The notes beneath the pieces are model-generated. The model saw only the letters and a program-made list of their open reading frames with translations. It ran no database searches and had not been told where the DNA came from. Positions 16,402-25,459 of a stretch of 32,054 bases of DNA are shown here, piece after piece. The stretch's first letter is position 1; each line of letters starts with the position of its first letter. The DNA is from Sulfurospirillaceae bacterium (GTDB lineage Bacteria > Campylobacterota > Campylobacteria > Campylobacterales > Sulfurospirillaceae), in contig JAQUWL010000022.1 of the NCBI GenBank assembly GCA_028692875.1, forward strand, positions 1 through 32,054, read 5' to 3'. Position numbers and translations under genes: made by a program.

Positions 16402-16992
16402 TTATTTCAAACTCTTAAGTAAAATTCTAGCCAAATTTAAAGCACATGCACGATGCGAAAAGGCTTTTTTCACACTCTCGTCTAGCTCACCTAGTGTTTT
16501 TGTGTAGCCTAGTGGCATAAACATAGGGTCATACCCAAAACCATTCTCTCCTCTTGCTTGAGCGATTGCCTCACCATGCATCCATCCATGTACACAAAAC
16601 TCCCCTTTTGCACACACAATACCAATCGCCGCTGTATAAAATGCAGGCGTTTTTTCAACACCTTTTTCTTTGAGCGTATCAATAAGTTTATACAAATTGT
16701 CCTTAGCGCTCGCCTTAACACCAGCATATCTTGCACTATAAATACCCGGAATTCCGCCCAAAAGAGGCACACTTATCCCACTGTCATCGCTAAGAACTAT
16801 CGATGATTTGTCCTCAAGCCTATCAAAAACTGCCCTTGCCTTAATCAAAGCATTTTCTTTAAACGTTGTGCCATTTTCTTCGATTTCAAAAGAGCTCATA
16901 ACATCACTAAAAGAGACAACTTCACACTCACTCATCCACGCCCTAAACTCTTTAACTTTGCCTTGATTTGATGTGGCTAAAACAATTTTCAC
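16402..16992 (-). CDS. rdgB: XTP/dITP pyrophosphatase, RdgB/HAM1 family
   Basis: A 196-residue house-cleaning nucleotide pyrophosphatase that hydrolyses dITP, ITP and XTP to monophosphates, keeping deaminated purines out of DNA and RNA. Family motifs are all present: N-terminal LATSNQGKVKEF, VLSDDSGISV with the metal-binding acidic pair, GIYSARYAG, ARGENGFGYDPMF and the C-terminal SHRACAL. Length is typical of the family. It lies between mltA and the polyamine operon on the minus strand, with about 66 bases to mltA. That gap includes a TACATGTA palindrome (17009). Confidence 0.96.
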   Translation of the reverse strand: MKIVLATSNQGKVKEFRAWMSECEVVSFSDVMSSFEIEENGTTFKENALIKARAVFDRLEDKSSIVLSDDSGISVPLLGGIPGIYSARYAGVKASAKDNLYKLIDTLKEKGVEKTPAFYTAAIGIVCAKGEFCVHGWMHGEAIAQARGENGFGYDPMFMPLGYTKTLGELDESVKKAFSHRACALNLARILLKSLK

Positions 16993-17058
16993 AACACTCC
17001 TTATGGTCTACATGTAGGATTTAATCGTCGATTTTATCTATTTTTTGTTTAAAAGTTC

Positions 17059-18150
17059 TCACTTTTTTGGAAGCATTATCCAGATTTCAAGAGGCGATTT
17101 TAGTTCTCCCGCGATGCTTTCAGCTCTTGTCCCATAGCCCATAAACATATCGGCTCTATTTGGTCCTTTGATGGCACCTCCTGTATCTTGGGCAAATACA
17201 AATTTATCAACATTATACTCATCGCTTTGACTCTTCACAACCAAAAGAGAGCCTAAAGGGATAAAGCTCTTATCAACCGCAACGGAACGCTCAGGTGTCA
17301 AAACCAACCCCAGACTACCAGTTGCTTTTTGGGTCATTTTTCTAAAAAATACATAGCTTGGATTGGTGTTTAAAAGCCCATCTGTTTTAGAAGGGTTTTG
17401 CTTAAGATAGTGCTTGATACTTTGTAGTGAAACTTCGCTTGTTGAGCTAAAAATACCACGATTTATCATCTCTTTGCCTAACGATTTGTAGCTATGTCCA
17501 TTCACATCGGCGTATCCGATATAAAGCGTATCGCCATTGTCTAACGCAACTCGCCCTGAGCCTTGAACTTCCATAAAAAAGAGGTCTATCTTGTCGTCTA
17601 CATAACACAAAACTTCCGAATTTATCTTCTGTTTTGCTATCTCTTCTCTAGAGTAGTAAGGCACAACTTTGTTCCCATCCACTCGCCCTCGCACTCTTTT
17701 GCTTTTAAGCTCAGGATACAATGAGCCTAGCTCAACACTTAACAGATCATTTGGCTTTGCATACACTGGATATTTAAAACGCTCGCTTTTTACTAAGCTT
17801 CCTTGCAGTAACGGCACATAATAACCCGTCAAAAGAGAACGCTGTTGATTTGGCTCTATCTTGTAAAGCTCAAAATTGTTTATAAAAAAAGCTTTTGAGT
17901 CCTTTACATGTAAAGATTCTTCACACTCTTTTGGATATATTTTTTGGGCTTGAGATGCGGTGCAGTTATGGCGAAAAAGATGCAAAAGTTCGTCAAAATC
18001 CTCTTTTTGACCCATAAAAAAAAGTTTTTCGCTCTGTTTTGTCATTAAGGTATCTTGATAATTTGTTAGAACAACAGAAGGTTTTGGAGCACAACCAACA
18101 AAAAAGATGGTTGCAAAAACTAAAAAAATGGAGTGTTTAGCCAAAGACAC
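17059..18150 (-). CDS. mltA: Membrane-bound lytic murein transglycosylase A (MltA), lipoprotein
   Basis: A 363-residue outer-membrane lipoprotein that cleaves the glycan strands of peptidoglycan, forming 1,6-anhydromuramic products. The signal peptide ends in a lipobox (FFVGC, lipid Cys at about residue 20). The MltA domain covers the middle, with GYYVPLLQGS and MEVQGSGRVAL. The C-terminal 3D domain carries the catalytic-Asp motif in AQDTGGAIKGPNRADMFMGYG. Length is usual for the family. It starts 11 bases after the small membrane protein gene stop, so the two are likely co-transcribed. Confidence 0.95.
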   Translation of the reverse strand: MSLAKHSIFLVFATIFFVGCAPKPSVVLTNYQDTLMTKQSEKLFFMGQKEDFDELLHLFRHNCTASQAQKIYPKECEESLHVKDSKAFFINNFELYKIEPNQQRSLLTGYYVPLLQGSLVKSERFKYPVYAKPNDLLSVELGSLYPELKSKRVRGRVDGNKVVPYYSREEIAKQKINSEVLCYVDDKIDLFFMEVQGSGRVALDNGDTLYIGYADVNGHSYKSLGKEMINRGIFSSTSEVSLQSIKHYLKQNPSKTDGLLNTNPSYVFFRKMTQKATGSLGLVLTPERSVAVDKSFIPLGSLLVVKSQSDEYNVDKFVFAQDTGGAIKGPNRADMFMGYGTRAESIAGELKSPLEIWIMLPKK

Positions 18151-18161
18151 TCCATTCTCCT

Positions 18162-18326
18162 TTAAGCTGTTTTTTTAAGTTGAGCTATTTCCGCCTTGAT
18201 GGCATCAAATTCTTTATATATTTTATTGTGCTCTATAACAATCCAATGGTTAAGCCCAACATAATAAAGAGAGATAAAATAGATCAAAGCAAACCCTATA
18301 TATCCGAGTATTTGTGTGATTTCCAT
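18162..18326 (-). CDS. Small single-pass membrane protein, unknown function
   Basis: A 54-residue protein of unknown function. It has one hydrophobic segment (about residues 6-24, ILGYIGFALIYFISLYYVG) followed by a short charged helix ending in EIAQLKKTA, likely cytoplasmic. I choose the ATG at 18326 because AAGGA lies 7 bases upstream; an ATG 10 codons earlier has no such site. Its position 11 bases before mltA suggests a shared transcript and perhaps an envelope role, but nothing in the sequence specifies one. Confidence 0.7.
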   Translation of the reverse strand: MEITQILGYIGFALIYFISLYYVGLNHWIVIEHNKIYKEFDAIKAEIAQLKKTA

Positions 18327-18393
18327 GATTATGTCCTTATATTTGGTATCGCCCAATTATAACACAAAAATTTTTGTCCGCTTGCCTTTATGT

Positions 18394-18399
18394 TATAAT
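18394..18399 (+). promoter_or_regulatory. -10 box for the YajG-like lipoprotein gene
   Basis: TATAAT within ATGTTATAATTC on the plus strand, 36 bases before the lipoprotein ATG. AAGGA lies between it and the start codon. No clear -35 is visible. Confidence 0.55.
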
Positions 18400-18434
18400 T
18401 CAACCTGCCATTTTTCAATTTAAAGGATACCGAA

Positions 18435-19004
18435 ATGAAAAAAATTTCCATTTTTCTGACTTTTTTTATGCTTTTTTCTGCAGGATGCTCTTATAAAAAT
18501 GAGGCTATTGAGCTTAAGCCTTACACCTATGACTACAAAGGCGATTTGACAAAAAACAAAAAATCGGTTTTTATTCGCTCTATTAAAGATACCAGAGATA
18601 GTAAAATCGTTGGATACGTTTTACAAGACGACCGCAGAGGAACAGTGCTGTATAGCGAAGTTGATTTTGCCGAGCGATTTAAAAAAGATATGCCTCAAGC
18701 CTTGCATTTGGCAGGTTTTGAGAAAGCATATGATGACAATTCGGCGGATTTAAGTTTGGATGTTACAATTAAAAAGATTGAAATCATCTACAATGATGAT
18801 AAAAGCACAGGCAAAAACCTAGAGGGCGAGATGGAAGTTGATGTGATTATCCATAAAAATATGGAGACCATCACACAAAACTTTAGACAAAAAGGTGGGC
18901 TTTGGCTAGCACCTTCTTACACATCTAAAGACATCGAGCCATTTTTATATACGCTCTTCTCAGATAGTATCAACGATATCGTCTCAAAGCTAACACGCCA
19001 CTAA
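18435..19004 (+). CDS. YajG-like lipoprotein
   Basis: A 189-residue lipoprotein. The signal peptide (MKKISIFLTFF...) ends in the lipobox FSAGC with the lipid Cys at residue 18. The mature part has a beta-rich pattern opening with VFIRSIKDTRDSKIVGY, which resembles the YajG and LPS-assembly-lipoprotein-like families of outer-membrane lipoproteins. The conserved R-D-x-R segment and a C-terminal helix (YTLFSDSINDIVSKLT) support this. A ribosome site (AAAGGA) precedes the ATG. It is transcribed alone and divergently from the mltA operon. Its function is unknown in general; it is probably exposed in the periplasm on the inner face of the outer membrane. Confidence 0.75.
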   Translation: MKKISIFLTFFMLFSAGCSYKNEAIELKPYTYDYKGDLTKNKKSVFIRSIKDTRDSKIVGYVLQDDRRGTVLYSEVDFAERFKKDMPQALHLAGFEKAYDDNSADLSLDVTIKKIEIIYNDDKSTGKNLEGEMEVDVIIHKNMETITQNFRQKGGLWLAPSYTSKDIEPFLYTLFSDSINDIVSKLTRH

Positions 19005-19011
19005 ATACTAC

Positions 19012-19038
19012 TACGGCAAGGAGGATATCCTTGCCGTA
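19012..19038. terminator. Hairpin terminator between convergent genes
   Basis: A perfect 11-base-pair stem (TACGGCAAGGA at 19012-19022, complement at 19028-19038) with a 5-base loop lies between the convergent lipoprotein and wecE genes. T-runs are poor on both sides, so efficiency is uncertain. Confidence 0.7.
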
Positions 19039-19040
19039 AC

Positions 19041-20174
19041 TTAACGCTCAAAAAAATCAAAAATAACTCGACACACATCCTCAATAGCACGAAAACTAAG
19101 TCCATAATACATCGGCAAGCGAATCAATCTCTCACTTTGAGAAGTTGTCATCACATCTTCACGAAAAAATCTACCGTACATCAAACCAGCAGGTGCACTA
19201 TGCAATGGCACATAATGAAAAACCGCACCGATTTTATCAGCATTAAATTTTGCCAGAAGCTGAGTTCTCTCTTCTAGATTTTTAACTTTTAGATAAAACA
19301 TATGCGCATTGTGAACGCACTCTTTGGGTGTATAAGATAGCTCAATACATCCATCCATCGCCAAAGGATAAAGCAACTCTTTGTATTTATTCCAGCTACT
19401 ATTTCGGTTACTATTAATCTCATCTGCTGAGCACAACTGTCCCCACAAATACGCAGCTTGAAGCTCGCTTGGAAGATAACTACTGCCTATATCTACCCAG
19501 CTATATTTATCTACCATGCCTCTAAAAAACTGGCTACGATTTGTACCTTTTTCACGAATAATCTCCGCCCGTTTGACAAATTGTTCATCATTTATGATGA
19601 GCAATCCGCCTTCGCCACCGCTAGTATAATTTTTGGTTTCATGAAAACTGTATGCTCCCATGTGACCTATTGTGCCTAATGGTTTGCCTTTATAAGTGCT
19701 CATCATGCCTTGTGCGGCATCTTCTACAACAAAAAGATTGTGACGCTTAGCGATATCCATAATGACATCCATCTCACAACCAACACCCGCATAATGCACT
19801 GGCACAATCGCTCTTGTCTTGGGCGTAATCGCTCCTTCAATCAGCTTCTCATCTATATTCATCGTATCCTTGCGAATATCTACAAAAACGATTTTTGCTC
19901 CACGCAAAACAAAAGCATTTGCCGTACTTACAAAAGTGTAGCTTGGCATAATAACCTCATCACCCTCTTTGATATCTATCAAAATGGCAGCCATCTCAAG
20001 TGCTTGTGTGCAAGAAGGAGTTAAAAGTACTTTTTTACAACTAAGTTTCTCTTCAAACCATTTGTGACAACGATGTGTAAAATCTCCATCGCCAGATATC
20101 TTTGTGCTACCCATACTCTCAAGGACATATTTTTCTTCTGTGCCCACTTTGGGCGGTTTGTTAAAATGTATCAT
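19041..20174 (-). CDS. wecE: dTDP-4-amino-4,6-dideoxygalactose transaminase (WecE/RffA-like)
   Basis: A 377-residue PLP-dependent sugar aminotransferase of the DegT/DnrJ/EryC1 family, nearly collinear with enterobacterial WecE. Shared stretches include VLLTPSCTQALEMAA, GDEVIMPSYTFVSTANAFVLRGA, VPVHYAGVGCEMD, VVEDAAQG, and IREKGTNRSQFFRG. The PLP Lys is K181 in SFHETKNYT. It converts dTDP-4-keto-6-deoxyglucose to dTDP-4-amino-4,6-dideoxygalactose (Fuc4N), a precursor of surface glycans. It overlaps the WbqC-like gene by 4 bases. No RmlA/RmlB genes for the precursor sugar are in the window, so they must be elsewhere. Confidence 0.92.
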   Translation of the reverse strand: MIHFNKPPKVGTEEKYVLESMGSTKISGDGDFTHRCHKWFEEKLSCKKVLLTPSCTQALEMAAILIDIKEGDEVIMPSYTFVSTANAFVLRGAKIVFVDIRKDTMNIDEKLIEGAITPKTRAIVPVHYAGVGCEMDVIMDIAKRHNLFVVEDAAQGMMSTYKGKPLGTIGHMGAYSFHETKNYTSGGEGGLLIINDEQFVKRAEIIREKGTNRSQFFRGMVDKYSWVDIGSSYLPSELQAAYLWGQLCSADEINSNRNSSWNKYKELLYPLAMDGCIELSYTPKECVHNAHMFYLKVKNLEERTQLLAKFNADKIGAVFHYVPLHSAPAGLMYGRFFREDVMTTSQSERLIRLPMYYGLSFRAIEDVCRVIFDFFER

Positions 20175-20866
20175 TTGTTAAAACTTTTCATAAATTTTAA
20201 GGCTTCATCGCCTTCATTTAAAATGAGATCTATCACACTCACACCATGCTCAAAAGGTGGGAAAAGCTGATTGTATGGCTGATAACCACTATAATCCATC
20301 CACTCTACCGTTATCTTTTCTTGACTAAACAACGCCTCATCCAAATAATCTTTTGCGGACGGCCCACTAATATAGACGTCTGCTCCTAAGCTCTGGCACA
20401 ACGCCACCAATCTTTCCGTTTTTCCATCGGCTAAAACAAAATCACTTGAAGACAATATCTCTGTTTTTATACCTAAAAAAGTGTTAATTGACCTTAAGAA
20501 AAAGGTGTTAATATCAGTTAAAAATTCCATATTTTGGGCTTTGTTATATAGCTCTTCTAGCCACTCTTTATTGCTCTTAAAATGGGGTGCTTTTGCATAA
20601 TTTTGTGAAATAGTTTTTAGATGTTGCCCTGCCCATCTACTGTCTAAAACTTTGGTATCTTTGATAGTTTGTGCTAATTTTTCTTGTCTTACAGGAATAC
20701 TTAGCCAAACTGCTCCATTTTGTGTTTTGATTTTATTTCTGTTTCGCCAATCATTTTTTGTGTACTGCATATCATCGTACAAAACAAACGTATCAACACT
20801 GTTTATCATGTCAAAATACCCCTTCCATGGGATATAGTTTGACTGTAAAATAGCAACTTTTTTCAT
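20171..20866 (-). CDS. WbqC-like family protein
   Basis: A 231-residue WbqC-like protein, with the family's characteristic start (KKVAILQSNYIPWKGYFDMI, then DTFVLYDDMQYTKNDWRNRN). Members occur in O-antigen, capsule and flagellin-glycan loci next to sugar aminotransferases. They have been proposed to modify aminosugars, but the reaction is not established, so I give no activity. Conserved aromatic and Asp/Asn residues near 30-50 would form the likely active site. Its 4-base overlaps with both wecE and the glycosyltransferase gene indicate translational coupling and suggest it acts on the WecE product. Confidence 0.9.
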   Translation of the reverse strand: MKKVAILQSNYIPWKGYFDMINSVDTFVLYDDMQYTKNDWRNRNKIKTQNGAVWLSIPVRQEKLAQTIKDTKVLDSRWAGQHLKTISQNYAKAPHFKSNKEWLEELYNKAQNMEFLTDINTFFLRSINTFLGIKTEILSSSDFVLADGKTERLVALCQSLGADVYISGPSAKDYLDEALFSQEKITVEWMDYSGYQPYNQLFPPFEHGVSVIDLILNEGDEALKFMKSFNK

Positions 20867-21795
20867 AGATTAATCGTCTCTTTTACGATATAAAGTGGTC
20901 GATTTTTTACCTCATCAAAAATCTTTCCGATATAAAGCCCCACTATTCCCAAAACAGCAAACAAAAGACCAAAGAGGAAAAACATCGAAACCATCAAACT
21001 CGTCCATCCCTCAACAGGCGTATCGTAGATAAAATATCTAAGCACCAGCCAAAATGCAAAAACCAAACTAGATGATGCTATGAAAAATCCCCATTGAATT
21101 GTAAGACGAAGAGGTTTGTTGGAGTGTGACAAAATCGAATCAACAGCAAGCCTAATCAGTTTTGATAAGTTGTAAGATGACTTTCCATAAGCCCTTTGAG
21201 CGTGTTCGATTTCAATCTCCGTTTTTTTAAATCCTACAATTTTTGCAAATAGTAAAAAATCTCGGCTTTGTTCACGATAGCGGTTGATTGTCTGAATAAC
21301 TTTTTGTGAATAAATTCCAAAGTTTGCGATAGTGTTGTCGTGTTTTGTGTCGGTAAAATACTCAAGCACTCTATTGAAAACAAGTGAGCCTAAACGCTTG
21401 AAAAAACTATCTTGTCGCTCTACTCTTTTGCCAAAAACTATCTCATAACCCTCCTGAGCTTTAGCATAAAGCTTGGCTATCTCTTCGGGCTTGTCTTGCA
21501 AATCGCAATCCATAACAACCACCCACTCGCCTTTTGCATTATCAAGCCCAGCGGTTATGGCATAGTGTTGCCCAAAATTTCGAGAAAGCCGAATCGCTTT
21601 AACCCTAGTGTCGCTTTGTGCTAACGCCTCTATGCACTCCCACGAATTTTGAGGACACGCATCGTCCACCAAAATAATCTCAAAAGAATCGCTCAACTGG
21701 CAGAGAGTCTTAACCAATCTACTATGAAGCTCTTTGAGAGACTCTTTGCAACCATATATCGGCGAAACCACGCTAATATGCACTGATGATGACAT
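20863..21795 (-). CDS. Family 2 glycosyltransferase, GtrB/ArnC-like, membrane-anchored
   Basis: A 310-residue GT2 enzyme of the dolichol/undecaprenyl-phosphate sugar transferase type. The GT-A domain (about 1-230) begins SVVSPIYGCKESL, with nucleotide-binding ILVDDACPQNSW, the VKAIRLSRNFGQHYAITAGLD segment and metal-binding VVMDCDLQDKPEE. The REQSRDF and KSSYNLSKLIRLA segments match GtrB/ArnC relatives. Two C-terminal membrane segments (about 232-255 and 265-290) anchor it to the inner membrane. It likely transfers a sugar from a nucleotide donor to a lipid phosphate, which the polytopic protein encoded upstream could use. It overlaps the WbqC-like gene by 4 bases. Confidence 0.92.
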   Translation of the reverse strand: MSSSVHISVVSPIYGCKESLKELHSRLVKTLCQLSDSFEIILVDDACPQNSWECIEALAQSDTRVKAIRLSRNFGQHYAITAGLDNAKGEWVVVMDCDLQDKPEEIAKLYAKAQEGYEIVFGKRVERQDSFFKRLGSLVFNRVLEYFTDTKHDNTIANFGIYSQKVIQTINRYREQSRDFLLFAKIVGFKKTEIEIEHAQRAYGKSSYNLSKLIRLAVDSILSHSNKPLRLTIQWGFFIASSSLVFAFWLVLRYFIYDTPVEGWTSLMVSMFFLFGLLFAVLGIVGLYIGKIFDEVKNRPLYIVKETINL

Positions 21796-21844
21796 ATAAC
21801 CTCGATGGATTAGATTTGTAAATTTTGGTCGTAATTATACGCTT

Positions 21845-23497
21845 TTATTTCGATTTTTCTTCTTTAAAAAGTGGATTGTCTTTATAAATATAAAGTGTAT
21901 ATTTTTCTAGAACAATTTTATTGGAAGCCTCTGGCAATAGCTTTCTTTCAAGCGTTGTATTAAACTCGGAATAAGCATGAGATGGAACCAGCAAAAAGAC
22001 CCCTTTGCTAGCATAATCATTTTTATACCATGCGTCGCTTGAAAGCCACAAAGTCGGACTCACGCCACCTTTAATAAAAATATCAATAGGGCGTATCTCA
22101 AAAGCTCCATCGCTTAAAACCGTGTATATGTGAGAGTCCCAATACGGTGCATAGCCAATCTTCAAGCCTGTGCTTTTAATGGCTTCAAAAAGTGTTTTAT
22201 CCTCTTTAAGCTCTTTTTGCATATTTTCAGGGACGATATTTGAGTACGAAGTAGACAAAGCAAGCAAAAATGTAAATGTAAAAATGGCACGGAGTTTTCT
22301 TGAAAAAAGACTCCACATAATCGCCATAGACAATAAAATCATCATAACAAAAGGCAAAATATAGCGTATATTTCTTTTTGCAGCATAAGCTCCATCTTGA
22401 AGTGAGCTAAACGCATAGAGAAAAAAGATGATACCAAATCCAGCATAAGAGAGAATAATCACAAACTGTTGCGCTTTGGTAAGGCTATAAAAACGCTCTT
22501 TTGCAACCAGCAAAGGGGCGAAAAAAACAAATGGATATAAAAATAGTTTTAAAATACTAGCGATTCCGATGAATGACTTCAACTTGACATTGTCGCCCCA
22601 CTCCACACCAATAAAATAAAAAAATCCTAAAATCGAGTATGCGATATGAAACGGCAAATCTTGTAACGTAATCAAGTGTATCTCATTGGCTCCGCTTACA
22701 TGATGCACCATGTCGAAAATCTCATTTCTATGAATAATGCCACCAAAAAAAGCGATAAGAAAAAGTGCACCATACACAAGCGTAGCAGGAATATAAGCTC
22801 CATAATGCGAAACATCTAAACTCTTTTTTTCACTCCACGGAATATATATAACAAAAAACAGAGCACATGCAAAAGGGGCGACGTAATAGACCAAAAGACG
22901 CAGAGGATTGGCGATAACAAAAAGATATATAAGCACAAAAAATAGAACTATCCAAAGAGCTTTAAAACTGTTTTTTTCAAAAAAGATTTTGTGTATCAAA
23001 AGCAAAAAAGCCAACATCAGTATAAAATACCACGTGTAAGCTACTTCGCCATAAACCTCTTGCAAAAACATCTGAGAATACGCAGTCGTAATCGCAACAC
23101 AGCCCATAATTGTATTTGCTAAAGAGAGTCCTAATTTTTGTAAAAAAGCCCACACTAGAGCCAACATCACAAGAATAATTATAGAGACAGAAACAGAGTG
23201 GGCAAAAAAACTATTTTTTCCAGCCAAATCCCACGGTATCAACAAAAGATGTTTATAAAATACCCACAAATCATCATTTGCATACCACCACTGAGGAGGA
23301 AAAAGGTTTTTTGAAAGCACAATCTCTTTGGCTAAAATATTTGCAACAGCGGCATCTGAGTTGAAAAAAAGTTTATAAGACTCAAAAATATAAAAGGTCA
23401 AACCTGCCATGTTTAAACACAATAATCCTAAAGCCAACCATACAACAAGACTCTTTTTTTTACCAAAGCCATGCTTTTGAGACAAAATACCAATCAT
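21845..23497 (-). CDS. Polytopic membrane protein, probable GT-C glycosyltransferase
   Basis: A 550-residue protein with about 11-12 hydrophobic segments (first at about 17-37) and a hydrophilic C-terminal region (about 430-550), likely periplasmic. The first extracytoplasmic loop contains NSDAA with D48, followed by KEIVLSKNLFPPQWWY. This layout fits GT-C enzymes, which use an Asp in the first loop and a lipid-linked sugar donor. It is the first gene of the glycan operon, 49 bases before a GtrB-like gene, a typical pairing: the GT2 makes the lipid-phosphate sugar and the polytopic enzyme transfers it outside the membrane. I cannot name the acceptor. Fold assignment is by pattern only. Confidence 0.75.
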   Translation of the reverse strand: MIGILSQKHGFGKKKSLVVWLALGLLCLNMAGLTFYIFESYKLFFNSDAAVANILAKEIVLSKNLFPPQWWYANDDLWVFYKHLLLIPWDLAGKNSFFAHSVSVSIIILVMLALVWAFLQKLGLSLANTIMGCVAITTAYSQMFLQEVYGEVAYTWYFILMLAFLLLIHKIFFEKNSFKALWIVLFFVLIYLFVIANPLRLLVYYVAPFACALFFVIYIPWSEKKSLDVSHYGAYIPATLVYGALFLIAFFGGIIHRNEIFDMVHHVSGANEIHLITLQDLPFHIAYSILGFFYFIGVEWGDNVKLKSFIGIASILKLFLYPFVFFAPLLVAKERFYSLTKAQQFVIILSYAGFGIIFFLYAFSSLQDGAYAAKRNIRYILPFVMMILLSMAIMWSLFSRKLRAIFTFTFLLALSTSYSNIVPENMQKELKEDKTLFEAIKSTGLKIGYAPYWDSHIYTVLSDGAFEIRPIDIFIKGGVSPTLWLSSDAWYKNDYASKGVFLLVPSHAYSEFNTTLERKLLPEASNKIVLEKYTLYIYKDNPLFKEEKSK

Positions 23498-23602
23498 TGC
23501 TTAGCCCTAAACTTTACACTGCAAATAATAAGTCCTATAAAGACGCCAAAAATACCCTTGAAAACGAGCAATAATAGCACATTTTGACTTGAAGTTTAAA
23601 CA

Positions 23603-23635
23603 TTTGAAAACAATATTTTTTATAGTATTTTCAAA
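23603..23635. promoter_or_regulatory. Inverted repeat in the divergent intergenic region
   Basis: Perfect 8-base arms TTTGAAAA (23603-23610) and TTTTCAAA (23628-23635) flank 17 AT-rich bases between the divergent glycan operon and MFS transporter gene. It could be a regulator site or a chance feature of AT-rich DNA. I see nothing else in this 191-base gap. Confidence 0.3.
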
Positions 23636-23688
23636 GTTAAGTTAAGCTAACATTTTTCCTTATTTAAACACCAAAAATTGGATTTTTT

Positions 23689-25011
23689 ATGCTCAAAGCT
23701 GTTTTGCCTCTTAGTATCATTATCTCACTAAGATTTTTAGGTCTTTTTATTGTTTTGCCTGTTCTTTCCATTTATGCACTTCAGCTCAAGGGTGCAAATG
23801 AGTTTTTAGTAGGCATTACCATCGGTGGATATGCGATTACGCAGATGTTTTTGCAAGTTCCTTTTGGAGTGCTTTCTGACAAAATAGGACGCAAAATAAC
23901 TATTGCTATTGGTCTGATTATCTTTATCATTGGCTCTTTAGTGTGTGCATATAGTGAGCATATCTACATGTTGATGCTTGGACGATTTTTACAAGGCTCT
24001 GGTGCTATCGGAGCTGTTGGAACAGCGATGATAAGCGATATGGTAAAAGAGGAGATGAGAGCTAAGGCGATGGCTATTATGGGTGGAAGTATCGCTGCTA
24101 GCTTTGCAATATCTATGATTTTAGGCTCGGTGATTGGGGGATATTTCGGTGTAGATAAACTATTTTTCTTAACCGCTTTTTTATCTGTTTTGGCGATTGT
24201 TTTGCTTTATACAAAAGTGCCAAATCCACCTAAAATATCGCATCATTACGGTGCTGACGAAGCGGAGTTAAAGCATATATTTAAAGACAGAGACTTGATA
24301 AAGATGAACATTACAAACATGCTACAAAAGGGGATGGCAACCTTGGCATTTTTGATTATTCCTATCATTATGACTAAAACTTTTGGGTATGAAAAAAAAG
24401 AGTTATGGATAGTCTATCTTCCTGCTATGATATGCGGAGTCTTGGCGATGGCGCCCTCGGTTATATTTGGCGAAAAAAGGCACAAAGCAAAAGAGATGTT
24501 GATGGTCGGCGTCATATTTTTTGCGATAGGATATCTTTTGATGGGATATGGCAAATCGCAAATCTGGTTTATCTTAGGCGTAGTACTCTTTTTTATCGGC
24601 TTCAATATGCATGAGCCTTTAATGCAATCTATGGCAAGCAAATACGCAAAAATCCACCAAAAAGGTGCGGCTCTTGGAGTGTTTAACTCATTTGGCTATT
24701 TTGGAACATTTATCGGTGGCGTAATGGGCGGTTTCATACTTAAAGAGTACGGCGTTATGCAAATAGCGTGGATAGTTTTTGTAGTATCTATAGCATGGCT
24801 TTTTCTAATCGCAAGTTTGCGTCATCCTGGCATCAATAAAAACATATATCTTCCTTTTGCGGAACTTCAAGAGGAGCGCATTGCTTATCTTCACGATGTT
24901 CAAGGCATTGTTGAGTGGTATCGCAACGAAAGCGAGAAGATTTTAGTTATCAAATACGCTAGTGACAAAGTAGATGAGAACACCATTTTGGCGGTTTTGA
25001 AAAACACTTGA
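23689..25011 (+). CDS. MFS transporter, YajR-like
   Basis: A 440-residue major facilitator with 12 predicted membrane segments. MFS motif A is visible in the loop after segment 2 (PFGVLSDKIGRK) and ORLQGSGAIG-like residues (GRFLQGSGAIGAVG) follow in segment 4. The N-terminus (RFLGLFIVLPVLSIYALQL) and the cytoplasmic C-terminal extension (about 375-440, a compact domain with YLPFAELQEERIAYLHDV and KILVIKYASDKVDE) resemble E. coli YajR, which carries an extra ferredoxin-like domain. It should be a proton-coupled exporter or importer; the substrate is unknown. Its TGA stop overlaps the TTG start of the next gene. Confidence 0.9.
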   Translation: MLKAVLPLSIIISLRFLGLFIVLPVLSIYALQLKGANEFLVGITIGGYAITQMFLQVPFGVLSDKIGRKITIAIGLIIFIIGSLVCAYSEHIYMLMLGRFLQGSGAIGAVGTAMISDMVKEEMRAKAMAIMGGSIAASFAISMILGSVIGGYFGVDKLFFLTAFLSVLAIVLLYTKVPNPPKISHHYGADEAELKHIFKDRDLIKMNITNMLQKGMATLAFLIIPIIMTKTFGYEKKELWIVYLPAMICGVLAMAPSVIFGEKRHKAKEMLMVGVIFFAIGYLLMGYGKSQIWFILGVVLFFIGFNMHEPLMQSMASKYAKIHQKGAALGVFNSFGYFGTFIGGVMGGFILKEYGVMQIAWIVFVVSIAWLFLIASLRHPGINKNIYLPFAELQEERIAYLHDVQGIVEWYRNESEKILVIKYASDKVDENTILAVLKNT

Positions 25012-25427
25012 GTTGGCTAACTCTTTTTTGGACGAGCTTTGCCTCCGCCACATTTTTACCTGGAGGCAGTGAAGCACTTTTTGTCTATCTTTTGAGCGAA
25101 AAATTGGATGTTATATTATTGCTTTTAGTGGCAACATCAGGCAATACACTAGGCTCTTTTGTTAATTATTGGCTTGGCAAATACGCTTTAGTATTTTCTC
25201 TTTCAAAACGCTATATCACGGAAAATCAGATACAAAAAGCAGAAAAATTATTTGAGCGGTACGGCTCATGGAGTCTGCTTTTTTCATGGGCACCTATCAT
25301 CGGCGACCCTTTAACATTTGTCGCTGGAATAGCTCGTTATACATGGTGGAAATTTTTACTTATCGTTGGATTTGCAAAAATGGCACGATATGGTTTTGTT
25401 TATGCTGGATTTGTGGCTATTTTTTAA
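25008..25427 (+). CDS. YqaA-like membrane protein (DedA/SNARE-associated superfamily)
   Basis: A 139-residue inner-membrane protein like YqaA, a small relative of the DedA/VTT family. It has about four hydrophobic stretches. Family features include SFASATFLPGGSEALFVYLL at the N-terminus, a GNTLGSFVNYWLGK motif and the GSWSLLFSWAPIIGDPLTFVAG re-entrant loop with its Gly/Pro/Asp pattern. Family members are thought to act in lipid or ion handling in the membrane. The start is a TTG at 25008 that overlaps the transporter's TGA. An in-frame stop at 24975 and no ATG between make it the only reasonable start, so translation is probably coupled to the upstream gene. Confidence 0.85.
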   Translation: MSWLTLFWTSFASATFLPGGSEALFVYLLSEKLDVILLLLVATSGNTLGSFVNYWLGKYALVFSLSKRYITENQIQKAEKLFERYGSWSLLFSWAPIIGDPLTFVAGIARYTWWKFLLIVGFAKMARYGFVYAGFVAIF

Positions 25428-25459
25428 CTAACAACAAATTGGGAGCTTCGGCCCTCAAC

